Below the pieces are notes generated by a model, which saw nothing but the letters and a program-made list of their open reading frames with translations, was not told the origin of the DNA and searched no databases. Positions 1 through 9,220 of a stretch of 64,000 bases of DNA are shown here, one piece after another. The stretch is from Sinomonas sp. P10A9 (GTDB lineage Bacteria; Actinomycetota; Actinomycetes; Actinomycetales; Micrococcaceae), in assembly GCF_041022165.1 (NCBI RefSeq), contig NZ_CP163302.1, forward strand, positions 2,542,001-2,606,000. Reading direction: 5' to 3'. Within the stretch, counting starts at the first letter, position 1; each line of letters starts with the position of its first letter. A program made the translations under genes and the position numbers.

Positions 1-57
1 GCTGGCCACGGGGGCGCCTGCACTCGCACCCGGACGGGCATTGGATATGGTGACACC

Positions 58-1386
58 GTGACCGACACGAGTCCGTGGGCGCAGCCCCGCACTGCACTGT
101 TCACCGACCACTACGAGCTCACGATGCTCCAGGCGTCGCTGCACTCGGGCGCGGCGCACCGACGCTGCGTGTTCGAGGCATTCGCGCGCAGGCTCCCCGA
201 TGGGCGGCGGTACGGCGTGGTCGGGGGGACCGGGCGCCTGCTCGAGGGCATCGTGGGCTTCCGCTTCACCGACGCCGAACTGGGTTTCCTCGAACGCACC
301 CGGGTGGTGAGCCGCGAGACACTCGACTTCCTTGCCGACTACCGCTTCTCCGGCAACGTCTACGGCTACGCGGAGGGAGAGGCCTACTTCCCGAACTCGC
401 CGATCCTCATCGTTGAGTCCACGTTCGCCGAGGCCTGCATCCTCGAGACGTACGTCCTCTCGGTGCTCAACCACGATTCGGCGATCGCCTCGGCCGCGTC
501 GCGCATGACCGCAGCTGCCCAAGGCCGCCCGTGCATCGAGATGGGGTCACGCCGCACGCACGAGGAGTCCGCGGTCTCCGCCGCGCGGGCCGCCGTCATC
601 GCAGGGTTCGCGAGCACGTCCAACCTCGAGGCGGGACTTCGCTACGGCATCCCCACGGTCGGCACCGCGGCGCACTCCTTCACACTCGTGCACGACACTG
701 AGCGGGACGCCTTCGAGGCCCAGGTCGCCTCGATGGGCGTCGGGACCTCGCTGCTGGTGGACACCTACGACGTCGAGAAGGCCGTGCGGACGGCGGTCGA
801 GATCGCCGGGGACAAGCTCGGCGCCGTCCGTCTGGATTCGGGAGACCTCATCGAGCAGGCGCACTGGGTCCGTCGGCTCCTCGACGAGCTCGGCAACGTG
901 AACACCCGCATCATGGTCACCTCGGACCTCGACGAATACGCCATCGCCGCCCTTCAGTCCGCGCCCGTGGACGCGTACGGCGTCGGGACCGCGCTCGTCA
1001 CCGGCTCCGGCGCGCCCACTGCGTCCATGGTGTACAAGCTCGTGAGCCGCACGGACGACAGCGGCCACTTCGTCTCTGTTGCGAAGTCCGCCAAGAACAA
1101 GGCGACCGTGGGCGGGCGCAAGTACGCCCTCAGGCGCCTCGACGGGCTGGGACGGGCTACGCATGAGCTCATCGGCGTCGGGTACCCGCCGCACGACGAC
1201 GGCAACGACCGCGCGCTCCTCGAGCACTTCATCGTCGACGGCGCGCTCAAGCCCGGGTGGACCGGCCACGAAGGGGTGACGCGCGCGCGGGAGCGCCATG
1301 CGGCGTCGCTCGCCGAGCTCCCCTCCTCGGTGCAGCGCATGCACCGCGGCGAGCCCGCGATCCCGACGGTGTACGAGGAGGACTAA
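58..1386 (+). CDS. pncB: nicotinate phosphoribosyltransferase
   Basis: Converts nicotinate and PRPP to nicotinate mononucleotide in the Preiss-Handler NAD salvage route; cytosolic. The 442-residue product has the usual length for the actinobacterial enzyme. Visible family blocks are the N-terminal FTDHYELTM, YGVVGGTGRL near residue 52, EMGSRRTHEES near 161, and GTAAHSF near 202, whose His206 fits the position of the phosphorylated histidine of the family. The start is GTG at 58; only 57 bases of upstream DNA are present, so promoter signals cannot be judged. It converges on pncA, whose product makes its substrate, so the two form a salvage pair although they are not co-transcribed. Confidence 0.95.
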   Translation: MTDTSPWAQPRTALFTDHYELTMLQASLHSGAAHRRCVFEAFARRLPDGRRYGVVGGTGRLLEGIVGFRFTDAELGFLERTRVVSRETLDFLADYRFSGNVYGYAEGEAYFPNSPILIVESTFAEACILETYVLSVLNHDSAIASAASRMTAAAQGRPCIEMGSRRTHEESAVSAARAAVIAGFASTSNLEAGLRYGIPTVGTAAHSFTLVHDTERDAFEAQVASMGVGTSLLVDTYDVEKAVRTAVEIAGDKLGAVRLDSGDLIEQAHWVRRLLDELGNVNTRIMVTSDLDEYAIAALQSAPVDAYGVGTALVTGSGAPTASMVYKLVSRTDDSGHFVSVAKSAKNKATVGGRKYALRRLDGLGRATHELIGVGYPPHDDGNDRALLEHFIVDGALKPGWTGHEGVTRARERHAASLAELPSSVQRMHRGEPAIPTVYEED

Positions 1387-1451
1387 CCAACGCCGTCAGG
1401 TGATCCTCAGACGTGGCGCTCAGGAGATGAGCTTCAGAATCCGGGGGACGG

Positions 1452-2042
1452 TCACACGAGCGCGACGCCCGACGCCTCGAGATCGGCGTACGTGGGCGCG
1501 AGATCCTCGGCGATCCCTGCGCACAGATCGGTCAGAACACGGGTCGCATAACCCGCACGGGCGGCGTCGAGCGCTGTCGCCTTGACGCAGTAGTCTGTCG
1601 CGATGCCCGCGACGTCGACCGAGTCGATGCCGTGCGCGCGGAGCCACTCGTCGAGGGTGTCGGAATCGTCGGAGGCGCCTTGAGCGTCCCCGTACTGGGC
1701 GGCGTGTCCTTCGAAGCCGGAGTAGGCCGCCGCGTACTGGCCCTTGCGAAACATCGCATCGACTCCAGCCAGCTCGAGGGCCGGGTGGAAGTCCGCCCCG
1801 GGTGTCCCCGCCACACAGTGCGCCGGCCACGAGTCGATGAAGTCGGGGCGGTCCGAGAAATGAGGACCGGGATCAACGTGCCAGTCCTGTGTGGTCACCA
1901 CGGCGTCGTAATCATGTGCGTGCTCCGCAAGGAATGAGGTGATCCGCGCGGCAACGGCGGCACCGCCGTCGACCGCCAGCGAACCGCCTTCGCAGAAGTC
2001 ATTCTGGACATCGACGATCACGAGAGCGCGGAATCCTGCCAT
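1452..2042 (-). CDS. pncA: nicotinamidase / isochorismatase-family hydrolase
   Basis: Hydrolyses nicotinamide to nicotinate and ammonia, feeding the pncB product. At 196 residues it has normal PncA length. The Asp-Lys-Cys catalytic set is visible as Asp11 (VDVQNDF), Lys100 (FRKGQY) and Cys152 (IATDYCV). The metal-site residues of PncA-type enzymes appear as Asp53 and His55 (TQDWH), His61 and His75. The start is ATG at 2042. It is convergent with pncB, separated by 65 bases without an obvious hairpin, and lies downstream of the helicase on the same strand with a 110-base gap. Confidence 0.93.
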   Translation of the reverse strand: MAGFRALVIVDVQNDFCEGGSLAVDGGAAVAARITSFLAEHAHDYDAVVTTQDWHVDPGPHFSDRPDFIDSWPAHCVAGTPGADFHPALELAGVDAMFRKGQYAAAYSGFEGHAAQYGDAQGASDDSDTLDEWLRAHGIDSVDVAGIATDYCVKATALDAARAGYATRVLTDLCAGIAEDLAPTYADLEASGVALV

Positions 2043-2152
2043 GGCACCATTGTGGCCCCTTCATCGGGGCATCCGCGGAACGCGACCCACAAGGAATGAC
2101 CCGCAGGAGGTGACTTCCAGGCGATGACTTCCAGATGGGGTGGGCGGCAGCG

Positions 2153-4027
2153 TCAGGTGCGGCCCACGAACCAGTCGGCGAGCTTCTCGAGCCGCGCTTT
2201 GAGCTGTGCCTCGCTCGCCTGGGCCACGGCCGGCCCACCGCACATCTCGCGCAGCTTGTTGTGCACCATCCCGTGGGGAGTCCCGGTCCGGGCGCTCCAG
2301 GCCGAGACGTTCTTGGCGAGCTCGCTGCGGAGGTCCATGAGGCGTCGGTGGTCAGGAACGCCCGACGGACCGGAAGTAGCCGCCGAGGGCCGCGACTTCC
2401 TCCGGGACACCTGCTCCTGCTGGCGCTGCCGCAGGAGGGTGGTGACCTGGTCGGCGTCGAGGAGCCCGGGAATGCCGAGGAAGTCGAGCTCCTCGTCGGA
2501 GCCCACTTCACCGCCCGTGCCGAACTCGCCGCCGTCGAAGAGAACGCGGTCGAACGCAGCCTGGGACTCGAGGGCCTCGTACTTGCCCTTGGTGAGCGTG
2601 TCCGAGGCCTTCTCCTCACGGTTGGCCTCGTCCACGAGGGATTCCTCGAGGTCCATGAGGCCGTCCTCGTCGTTGGACGGGCGGTCGAGGGCGTGGTCGC
2701 GCTCGGCCTCCATGGAGTTCGCGAGAGCCATGAGCTGGGGCACCGAGGGGAGGAAGACCGAGGCGGTCTCCCCGCGGCGTCGTGCGCGCACAAAACGGCC
2801 AACCGCCTGCGCAAAGAACAGCGGCGTGGAGGTCGAGGTCGCGTAGACGCCGACGGCGAGGCGCGGCACGTCGACGCCCTCGGACACCATCCGGACGGCG
2901 ACCATCCACCGCTTCTCGCTCGCCGAGAACTCGTCGATCTTGTGGGAGGCCTTCGCGTCATCGGAGAGGACCACCGACGGCGATTCCCCCGTGATCTTCT
3001 TCAGGAGGCCCGCGTAGGCGCGCGCGTCGTCGTGGTCGGTCGCGATGACCAGCCCGCCGGCGTCGGGCACGGTGCGTCGCACCTCCGTGAGCCTGCGGTC
3101 CGCGCCCGCGAGGACGGCGGGGATCCACTCCCCTTGCGGGTTCAGCGCCGTGCGCCAGGCCTGCGCCGTGACGTCCTTGGTCACGGCAGCCTCGCCGAGG
3201 GACGCGGCCATCTCCTCGCCGGCGCTGGTCCGCCAGCGCATCTGGCCCGAGTACGCCATGAAGATGACCGGCCGGACCACGTGGTCGCGCAGAGCCTCGC
3301 CGTAGCCGTAGGTGTAGTCCGCCTTCGAGCGGCGGATGCCGTCCTTGTCCTCGGCATACTCGACGAACGGGATGGGCGAGGTGTCGGAACGGAAGGGCGT
3401 GCCGGTGAGCGCGAGCCGTCGGACTGCGGGATCGAACGCCTCGCGCAGGCCGTCGCCCCACGAGAGCGATTCGCCGCCGTGGTGGATCTCGTCCAGGATC
3501 ACGAGAGTCCGTGCGGCCTCGGTCTTGGCGCGGTGCAGGAGCGGCTTGCTCGCGACCTGAGCGTACGTCACCGCGACGCCCATGAAGTCGCGCCCGTGCT
3601 GGCCGTCGGAGTTCTTGAAGTTCGGATCGAGGGCGATCCCGACACGTGCCGCGGCGTCGGCCCACTGGCGTTTGAGGTGGTCCGTCGGGGCGACGACGGT
3701 GAGCCGCTTGATCACGCCGCGCTCGATGAGGGTCGAGGCGACGCGCAGCGCGAACGTCGTCTTCCCTGCGCCCGGTGTCGCGACGGCCAGATAGTCGCGC
3801 CGGGCCCCCTCGAGGTACTTGTCGAGGGCCTCCTGCTGCCATGCGCGGAGTTTGGGGGCGGTGCCCCAGGCGGCGCGATCGGGAAATGCAGGGGGGAGGG
3901 TGGGAGAAGCCTGCGGGAGGGTGGGAGAAGCCTGCGGGAGGGTGGGAGAAGCCTGCGGGTGGGCGTGCGACCCCGGGGCGGGGCGGCCCGCGTCCGCAGA
4001 CGGGTCACCGAAGAGCGTGTCGGTCAC
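2153..4027 (-). CDS. DEAD/DEAH-box helicase (SF2, restriction-type fold)
   Basis: A predicted ATP-driven nucleic-acid helicase or translocase of 624 residues. Motif I is TPGAGKTT at 84-91, motif II is DEIH at 179-182, motif III is LTGTPFRS, and the motif VI region reads AVGRFVRAR. I place the start at GTG 4027, giving VTDTLFG; this overlaps the MFS stop codon by the GTGA arrangement and keeps the conserved domain intact, although the frame stays open far upstream. Residues 25-45 are three 7-residue repeats (QASPTLP type) in the linker before the helicase core. The close actinobacterial relatives I know of are annotated only as DEAD/DEAH helicases, so substrate and role are unknown. It is the third gene of a coupled unit with DUF3039 and MFS. 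Confidence 0.88.
   Translation of the reverse strand: MTDTLFGDPSADAGRPAPGSHAHPQASPTLPQASPTLPQASPTLPPAFPDRAAWGTAPKLRAWQQEALDKYLEGARRDYLAVATPGAGKTTFALRVASTLIERGVIKRLTVVAPTDHLKRQWADAAARVGIALDPNFKNSDGQHGRDFMGVAVTYAQVASKPLLHRAKTEAARTLVILDEIHHGGESLSWGDGLREAFDPAVRRLALTGTPFRSDTSPIPFVEYAEDKDGIRRSKADYTYGYGEALRDHVVRPVIFMAYSGQMRWRTSAGEEMAASLGEAAVTKDVTAQAWRTALNPQGEWIPAVLAGADRRLTEVRRTVPDAGGLVIATDHDDARAYAGLLKKITGESPSVVLSDDAKASHKIDEFSASEKRWMVAVRMVSEGVDVPRLAVGVYATSTSTPLFFAQAVGRFVRARRRGETASVFLPSVPQLMALANSMEAERDHALDRPSNDEDGLMDLEESLVDEANREEKASDTLTKGKYEALESQAAFDRVLFDGGEFGTGGEVGSDEELDFLGIPGLLDADQVTTLLRQRQQEQVSRRKSRPSAATSGPSGVPDHRRLMDLRSELAKNVSAWSARTGTPHGMVHNKLREMCGGPAVAQASEAQLKARLEKLADWFVGRT
3893..3955. repeat. 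21-bp tandem repeat x3 inside helicase gene
   Basis: Three consecutive 21-bp units (gggagggtgggagaagcctg plus c on the plus strand) are nearly identical. They encode the heptapeptide QASPTLP three times in the helicase N-terminal linker. Since 21 is a multiple of three, copy-number change would leave the frame intact. Confidence 0.9.
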
Positions 4028-5493
4028 GCGCGATCCTCCGGCGTCGGGGACGTTGTCTCGGATGACGGCGCGGGCGCGGGCCCAGCCGATGACGCCGGCT
4101 TGGCGGCGGTGGTGCCCGCCCGCGCGCCGGCCACGGCGGCGAGAAGGGCGGAGACGGCGAGGGCGCCGGCAAGGAGGGAGAAGACACCCGGACCGGGGGT
4201 ACGCTCTGGGGTCAGCAGCAGCGAGTACAGCGTTCCAGCTCCGGCGGTTCCAATCACTCCACCGAGCATATCGGCCATCTGGAGGGAGGCCGAATTCCGG
4301 CCGCGGTCGGCCGTGTCGCTCAGGTCGAGGACCAGGACGGAGGTCGTGGTGACTGTCAGCCCCATGCCCGCGCCTGCAATGACCCACGCCACAGCGACAA
4401 GCCACGGGGAGAGGGCACCCGATAGGGCGCCTGAGATCAGGGCAAGGCCCACGGCCAGAACGGTGGAGCCGAGCACGAGGAACGTCGGCTTCCTCAGCCA
4501 GCCCCGAGCCTGTGCGAAGGAGCCCGCGGTCCAGCCCAGGGCACCGCCGGTCAGGGCGAGCCCTGCGATCGACGGCTCGAGCCCGTACCGGTCGACGAGC
4601 ATGAGCGGAATAAAGGCCTCGGCACCGAAGAAGGCCAGCGTCATGAAGCCGCGGGTGACCATGACGGCCGGCAGGCCGCGGGCGATGCGTGCCACACCGG
4701 GCGGCATGAGCCGGGGCGCGGTCATCGTCGCCGCGGCCGCCCCGGCAAGCACGACGGCGCCGAGCGCCACGGGCGGGAACGCCGCCCTGGCCTGCGGGTC
4801 GCCCCATGAGAGGGCAGCCCATTGGGCAGCGGCAACACCGACGGCGAGGATGACGCCGAGGAGGGAGCGGCGTCGGCCTTCTCCGGGGTCGATGGTGGTC
4901 GCCTCGGGCGCGCCGAGCCCGCGGACCCGCGGCCACGTGAGGACCACGGCGGTCACGACGATCGGTGCGACCCCGAAGAACACCCAGCGCCAGCTGGCGT
5001 GCTGGGCCAGGATGCCGGAGACGTACGGACCCACGAGGGACGGCACGACCCATGCCGCCGAGAACCAGCTGAACAGCACAGGCTGGAGGGCGGACGGCAA
5101 CGTCTGTCCGATGATGACGTACAAGGGGACGATCATGAACCCAGTCCCCGCGCCGGAGACCATCCGCCCGAGCGTGAACGCGGCGAAGTCCCAGGCTCCC
5201 CCGGCCAACACGAGCCCCCCGGTCATGAGCACGAGCCCCATGAGGAGCGAGGGCCGGGGTCCTGCGCGGTCGCACCACGGGCCTGCCGCGGCTGTCGCGG
5301 CGAGGGACGCCGTCAGGAACAGCGAGAACGCGAGGCCGTAGCCGTGTTCTCCCCCCAGATCCGTGGCGACCACAGGCATCGCCGTCGTGACGGCCATTGC
5401 CTCGAACGCACTGCACGTGACGATAGCGAGCAGGCCGACGACGAGGCCGCGGTACTCCCTGGACAGCAGGCCCGGACGACCAGACACCCTCAC
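4024..5493 (-). CDS. MFS transporter
   Basis: A 489-residue integral membrane protein of the major facilitator superfamily, probably a proton-driven drug or metabolite exporter. It shows about 12-14 hydrophobic segments, the CDRAGPRPSLL loop after TM2 that matches the MFS signature region, and GRMVSGAGTGFM around TM4-5. The C-terminal tail is Pro/Ser-rich. The start is GTG at 5493, immediately next to the TAG stop of the DUF3039 gene (5494-5496). Its own TGA stop overlaps the helicase GTG by four bases, so translation of the three genes is likely coupled. Substrate cannot be told from sequence. Confidence 0.85.
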   Translation of the reverse strand: MRVSGRPGLLSREYRGLVVGLLAIVTCSAFEAMAVTTAMPVVATDLGGEHGYGLAFSLFLTASLAATAAAGPWCDRAGPRPSLLMGLVLMTGGLVLAGGAWDFAAFTLGRMVSGAGTGFMIVPLYVIIGQTLPSALQPVLFSWFSAAWVVPSLVGPYVSGILAQHASWRWVFFGVAPIVVTAVVLTWPRVRGLGAPEATTIDPGEGRRRSLLGVILAVGVAAAQWAALSWGDPQARAAFPPVALGAVVLAGAAAATMTAPRLMPPGVARIARGLPAVMVTRGFMTLAFFGAEAFIPLMLVDRYGLEPSIAGLALTGGALGWTAGSFAQARGWLRKPTFLVLGSTVLAVGLALISGALSGALSPWLVAVAWVIAGAGMGLTVTTTSVLVLDLSDTADRGRNSASLQMADMLGGVIGTAGAGTLYSLLLTPERTPGPGVFSLLAGALAVSALLAAVAGARAGTTAAKPASSAGPAPAPSSETTSPTPEDRA

Positions 5494-5796
5494 CTAGGAC
5501 TTGTCGTTGTCTTTGCCGGGGCGCAGGCCCTCGTAGATCTCCTTGCACGTGGGGCAGACGGGGAACTTCTTGGGATCGCGGCCAGGCGTCCACACCTTGC
5601 CGCAGAGCGCGATCACGGGCTCGCCGGTGAGGGCGGACTCCATGATCTTCTCCTTGCGCACGTAGTGGGAGAACCGCTCGCGGTCTCCGGGCTCAAGCTC
5701 TTCGCGGAGCTCCTCGCGCTCGATCGTCGCGGTGGAGCCGCCGCGGGACGGGTCCCGGGGGTCGTCGGCGAAGGGGTCTGGAGGCATCGTGGTCAT
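5494..5796 (-). CDS. DUF3039 domain protein
   Basis: A small protein of about 100 residues of the DUF3039 family, widespread in actinobacteria and of unknown function. The C-terminal half contains ALCGKVWTPGRDP followed by FPVCPTCKEIY, so three or four cysteines are arranged like a small zinc-binding site; zinc binding is inference. The N-terminal half is acidic and charged. The start is uncertain: ATG at 5796 (MTTMPPDPF) is chosen as most like the family, but GTG 5817, ATG 5805 and ATG 5787 are in frame and none has a strong ribosome binding site. It is the first gene of the unit that continues into the MFS transporter and helicase. Confidence 0.82.
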   Translation of the reverse strand: MTTMPPDPFADDPRDPSRGGSTATIEREELREELEPGDRERFSHYVRKEKIMESALTGEPVIALCGKVWTPGRDPKKFPVCPTCKEIYEGLRPGKDNDKS

Positions 5797-5841
5797 GCAT
5801 TCCATGCTAGACCCCACGGGTGCGGACCGGACTGCAGGCGG

Positions 5842-6624
5842 TCAGTGGTCCTGCCACCGCGGCTTGTTGTCGTAGACGTGGCGGTAGTACTCGGCGTGCT
5901 TGAGCGACGACGCTGCCGCCTCGTCGATGAGCACTGTGGTGTGGGGGTGGAACTGCAGCACCGAGCCGACGCACATCGCCGTGACGGGCCCCTCGACGAG
6001 GCCGTGGATCGCGTCGGCCTTCCCTGCGCCTGTCGCGACGAGGACCACATGCCGCGCCTCCATGATGGTGCCCACGCCCTGGGTGACGACGTGGTGGGGG
6101 ACCTCGTCGATCGAGGAGAAGAAGCGCGCGTTGTCCCGGCGGGTCTGCTCGGTGAGCGTCTTGATGCGGGTGCGCGAGGCAAGGGAGGAGCCAGGCTCGT
6201 TGAAGCCGATGTGGCCGTCGGTGCCGATGCCGAGGATCTGGAGGTCCACTCCCCCGGCGGCAGCGATCGCCTCCTCGTACGCCGCGCACGCGCCCTCGAG
6301 GTCGGCGGCCGTGCCGTCCGGGGTGTGGACACTGGCCGGGCCGATGTTCACACGAGAGGCGAAATCACGACGGATCACGGATCCGTAGGCCTCAGGATGG
6401 TCGGCGGGCAGGCCCACATACTCGTCGAGCGCGAAGCCCGAGGCCTGCGAGAAGTCGAGGCCCTCCTCGACATGCAGGCGGGCGAGCTCGTCGTAGACCG
6501 GCAAGGGCGAAGAGCCCGTGGCGAGCCCCAGCACGGCGTCGGGCTTGCGCCGCAGCAGCGCCGCGAACACCCCTGCCGCGGCTCGGCCGACCTCGCGGGC
6601 GTCCTTGAGGATCACAACTTCCAT
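5842..6624 (-). CDS. nagB: glucosamine-6-phosphate deaminase
   Basis: Converts glucosamine-6-phosphate to fructose-6-phosphate and ammonia, the last step of amino-sugar catabolism. The 260-residue length is normal. Key motifs are GLATGSSP near 33, ALDEY at 65-69 (Asp67 as catalytic base candidate) and GIGTDGHIGFNEPGS at 132-146, with Asp136, His138 and Glu143 at the expected active-site spacing. The start is ATG 6624. It stands alone, about 9 kb from nagA in this window, so the two steps of the pathway are not in one operon here. Confidence 0.95.
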   Translation of the reverse strand: MEVVILKDAREVGRAAAGVFAALLRRKPDAVLGLATGSSPLPVYDELARLHVEEGLDFSQASGFALDEYVGLPADHPEAYGSVIRRDFASRVNIGPASVHTPDGTAADLEGACAAYEEAIAAAGGVDLQILGIGTDGHIGFNEPGSSLASRTRIKTLTEQTRRDNARFFSSIDEVPHHVVTQGVGTIMEARHVVLVATGAGKADAIHGLVEGPVTAMCVGSVLQFHPHTTVLIDEAAASSLKHAEYYRHVYDNKPRWQDH

Positions 6625-6752
6625 GCGTGGGGTCTCCCATCGTGTTGCCCGGCGGCGCGCACGGCCTCAGCGCAGTCCACTCTAGATATCCTACGTCCCA
6701 CAACCCACCCGAGGCCAGCTCTCGCACGACGGCGAGTGGTCGCCGTCGTGCA

Positions 6753-8366
6753 TCAGCCCGCCTTCACGAGGCTCGCGTACAGTTCCGGCGCGCGCCGGTC
6801 CATGAGGTACCCGCCCAGCGCCACCCCGCCTGCGAGCAGCCCTGCTCCCAAGACGACACCAACCCCGAGAGCCGCCCATGCCAGGCCCACGTCTCCGGTG
6901 AGCGCTGCGCGGACCGCAAGGACGAGCTCGGGCACGCACAGGATGGCGAGGGCGATCATTCCGCCGAACTGCACGAGGAGCGTCTGGGCGCTCGTGCCGG
7001 CCGGCCTGCGGAACGGGCTCTCCCCCGGCTGGGGCACCGCCACGGTGTACCGGGCCGAGACAACGGAGGAGAGCCCAACCCCGCTGAGCAGGACTCCAAG
7101 GGAAAGCCCGAGGAACGCCGGGAACAGGCGCCAGTCCCCCGCGAGAAGGAACGGCAGCACGGCGATCACCGCGATCGCGGGCACGGCGAACAGCAGCAGC
7201 GCGGCGGCACGCCCGAGGCGGTCCGCACGCCCCTTGACGCCGGCGGCGACGTGCAGGGAGAAGGCCGTCGAATCATAGGAGACGTCGGCCGAGATGGACC
7301 AGGCGAGGACGAACGCCGCGAGCGGACCGGAGATGATGAACGGGCTCTCGAGGAGCGAGGCCCGGTGAGCCCGCCCCGCGAGCGAGGAGACGTACAGGAT
7401 GACGGGCAGGAGCGGCACGACGATGAGGCCCACCGTGTACCGCGGGTCGCGGAACCAGTAGGTGAGGGCCCGTGCCGCGACGGCGCCCGCGGGCGTCGCG
7501 GGCATCCAGCCGAAGGCGCCGAGCCCGCGGCCCCCCGCGCCAGCCCGACCCGCTGTGCGGCCGCCGCCCGAGCGGCTCCCTGGGCTCTCGAGCGCCCGGG
7601 CGAGGGCCCAGGACCAGCCCCACGCGGCGAGGCCGAGCCCCGCTGCGGCGATGATGAGCTTCACGAGTGCCTCGAGCACACGTCCCTCGGCCGCGTCGGC
7701 CGGAGCGGAGAACGGCGCGCCGAGCGGCGTCCATCCGAGGATGCCCGCGCTGCCCGAGATCGCCGCGGCCCCGCCGCCCTGGATTCCCCGCGCAAGGAGC
7801 GAGATACCAGGCCCTAGGAGCATGATCGGCATGATCATCACGATGCGGCTGGCGTCGCGGAACCTGCGCGAGGTCGCGAGCTCGGCCGCGAGACTCGCGA
7901 TGAGCCTGCTCAGCACGACGCAGAGCCCGAGCGCGAGGAGCGCACCGAGCGCCGCCACAACGAAGGGGAACACGCCCCGGGCCCACGTAATCGTCGAGGC
8001 TCCAAGGGCGAGCGCCGTGCAGATGCCGGGGACGCCGATGAGTCCCGCGATGGCCTGGCCCACGAGCAGCTGGCGCATGGGAATCGGGAACAGCGCGAAA
8101 CGGGCGGGGTCCAGGGTGAGGTCAATACCTGAGAAGACAATGGGCGTGAGCGCCCATGCGACAACGAGCACCGTGCCAGCGAGGACCAGGACCGTCTCGG
8201 CGAGGCCGGTCGGGACCACACTGAGCGCGATCAGGCCCACGACGGCGAGGAACAGCATCCACAGTCCGTAAAGGGCCCCGATCACGATCCCGACGAGCTG
8301 CCACGGGCTGCGCCGCAGGCCGTTGCGGACGAGGAGGAGCTTGAGGCGGATCAGGTGTGCAACCAA
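6753..8366 (-). CDS. ABC-2 type transporter permease
   Basis: A 537-residue membrane protein with about twelve hydrophobic segments, the permease partner of the ATPase encoded just upstream. The true start is TTG at 8366 (LVAHLIRLKLLL). It is preceded by GGAGG with a 7-base spacer, overlaps the ATPase gene by 16 bases, and begins a hydrophobic protein, whereas the longer open frame up to 8501 is Arg/Gly-rich and lies wholly inside the ATPase gene. Large single-chain permeases paired with one ATPase are typical of actinobacterial ABC exporters of unknown substrate. A Gly/Arg-rich loop (near SRSGGGRTAG) sits between transmembrane blocks in the middle of the chain. Confidence 0.85.
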   Translation of the reverse strand: MVAHLIRLKLLLVRNGLRRSPWQLVGIVIGALYGLWMLFLAVVGLIALSVVPTGLAETVLVLAGTVLVVAWALTPIVFSGIDLTLDPARFALFPIPMRQLLVGQAIAGLIGVPGICTALALGASTITWARGVFPFVVAALGALLALGLCVVLSRLIASLAAELATSRRFRDASRIVMIMPIMLLGPGISLLARGIQGGGAAAISGSAGILGWTPLGAPFSAPADAAEGRVLEALVKLIIAAAGLGLAAWGWSWALARALESPGSRSGGGRTAGRAGAGGRGLGAFGWMPATPAGAVAARALTYWFRDPRYTVGLIVVPLLPVILYVSSLAGRAHRASLLESPFIISGPLAAFVLAWSISADVSYDSTAFSLHVAAGVKGRADRLGRAAALLLFAVPAIAVIAVLPFLLAGDWRLFPAFLGLSLGVLLSGVGLSSVVSARYTVAVPQPGESPFRRPAGTSAQTLLVQFGGMIALAILCVPELVLAVRAALTGDVGLAWAALGVGVVLGAGLLAGGVALGGYLMDRRAPELYASLVKAG

Positions 8367-9139
8367 GACAGGCCCTCCGTGCGCCCGGGACCGCCCACAA
8401 GCTCCACGAACCGGTCCTCGAGCGATGCGCCTCCGCGGACCTCGTCCACCGTCCCCGCGGCCAGGATCTCGCCGCGGGCTACAACCGCCACGTGGTCGCA
8501 CATCCGCTGGACCAAGTCCATCACGTGGCTCGAGACCACGACCGTCCCGCCCGAGTGGACGAAGTCGGTCAGGATCGCCCGGATGCTCGCCGCCGAGATG
8601 GGATCCACTGACTCGAAGGGCTCGTCGAGGACGAGGACCTTGGGGGCGTGGACGAGCGACGCGGCGAGGGCGATCTTCTTGGTCATGCCGGCCGAGTAGT
8701 CGACGACGAGCGTGCGTGCATCCGCAGCCAGGTCGAACGCTGTGAGCAGGTCACGGGCTCGCTGGGCCACGGTGTCGCGGTCGAGGCCACGCAGGAGGCC
8801 CGAATAGTTCAGGAGCTGCTCGCCGGTGAGCCGGTCGAAGAGGCGGACGCCGTCGGGGAGGACGCCGAGGATCTGCTTGGCCGCGAGCGGATTGGCCCAC
8901 ACGTCCACGCCGAGCACGGCGGCAGTCCCGGCATCGGGGCGCAGGAGTCCCGTGGCCATCGAGAGCGTCGTGGTCTTGCCCGCGCCGTTCGGGCCGACGA
9001 GGCCATAGAAGGACCCGGCCGGGACCTCGAGGCTGATGCCGTTGACGGCGGGCTTGCCCCCGAAGGACTTGACGAGGCCTCGCAACGAGAGCGCGGACAG
9101 CCCAACAGGCGCGCGAACAGTCAGGCTGGGATCATCCAT
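8351..9139 (-). CDS. ABC transporter ATP-binding protein
   Basis: A 262-residue nucleotide-binding subunit. Walker A is GPNGAGKTT, the signature region reads YSAGMTKK (an SGG/SAG variant), and Walker B is VLVLDEPFES followed by the D-loop. The C-terminus is short, without an extra domain, consistent with an ABC-2 exporter ATPase. The start is ATG 9139. Its 3' end overlaps the permease start by 16 bases, so the two are translationally coupled. The substrate is unknown. Confidence 0.9.
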   Translation of the reverse strand: MDDPSLTVRAPVGLSALSLRGLVKSFGGKPAVNGISLEVPAGSFYGLVGPNGAGKTTTLSMATGLLRPDAGTAAVLGVDVWANPLAAKQILGVLPDGVRLFDRLTGEQLLNYSGLLRGLDRDTVAQRARDLLTAFDLAADARTLVVDYSAGMTKKIALAASLVHAPKVLVLDEPFESVDPISAASIRAILTDFVHSGGTVVVSSHVMDLVQRMCDHVAVVARGEILAAGTVDEVRGGASLEDRFVELVGGPGRTEGLSWLHT

Positions 9140-9220
9140 GACCCCACGCTAGCAACGCGCGCGGCTGGACGGATCAGCCGGGAGGATGAACAACGCGCTC
9201 CGCCTTCGGGATGAGTGCCT

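Noticed and set aside
58..2042. Possible defence or toxin role for the NAD genes (NADase-type systems).
   Set aside because: pncB and pncA are standard salvage enzymes with full catalytic motifs. There is no TIR, Sir2 or sensor gene next to them.
2153..5796. DUF3039-MFS-helicase unit as an anti-phage system.
   Set aside because: The helicase resembles the restriction-type fold, but no nuclease, methylase or known partner is present, and my recollection is that this helicase is widespread in Micrococcales core genomes.
8367..8501. Longer N-terminus for the ABC permease.
   Set aside because: It lies inside the ATPase gene and is Arg/Gly-rich. TTG 8366 has an ideal GGAGG site and begins the membrane protein.
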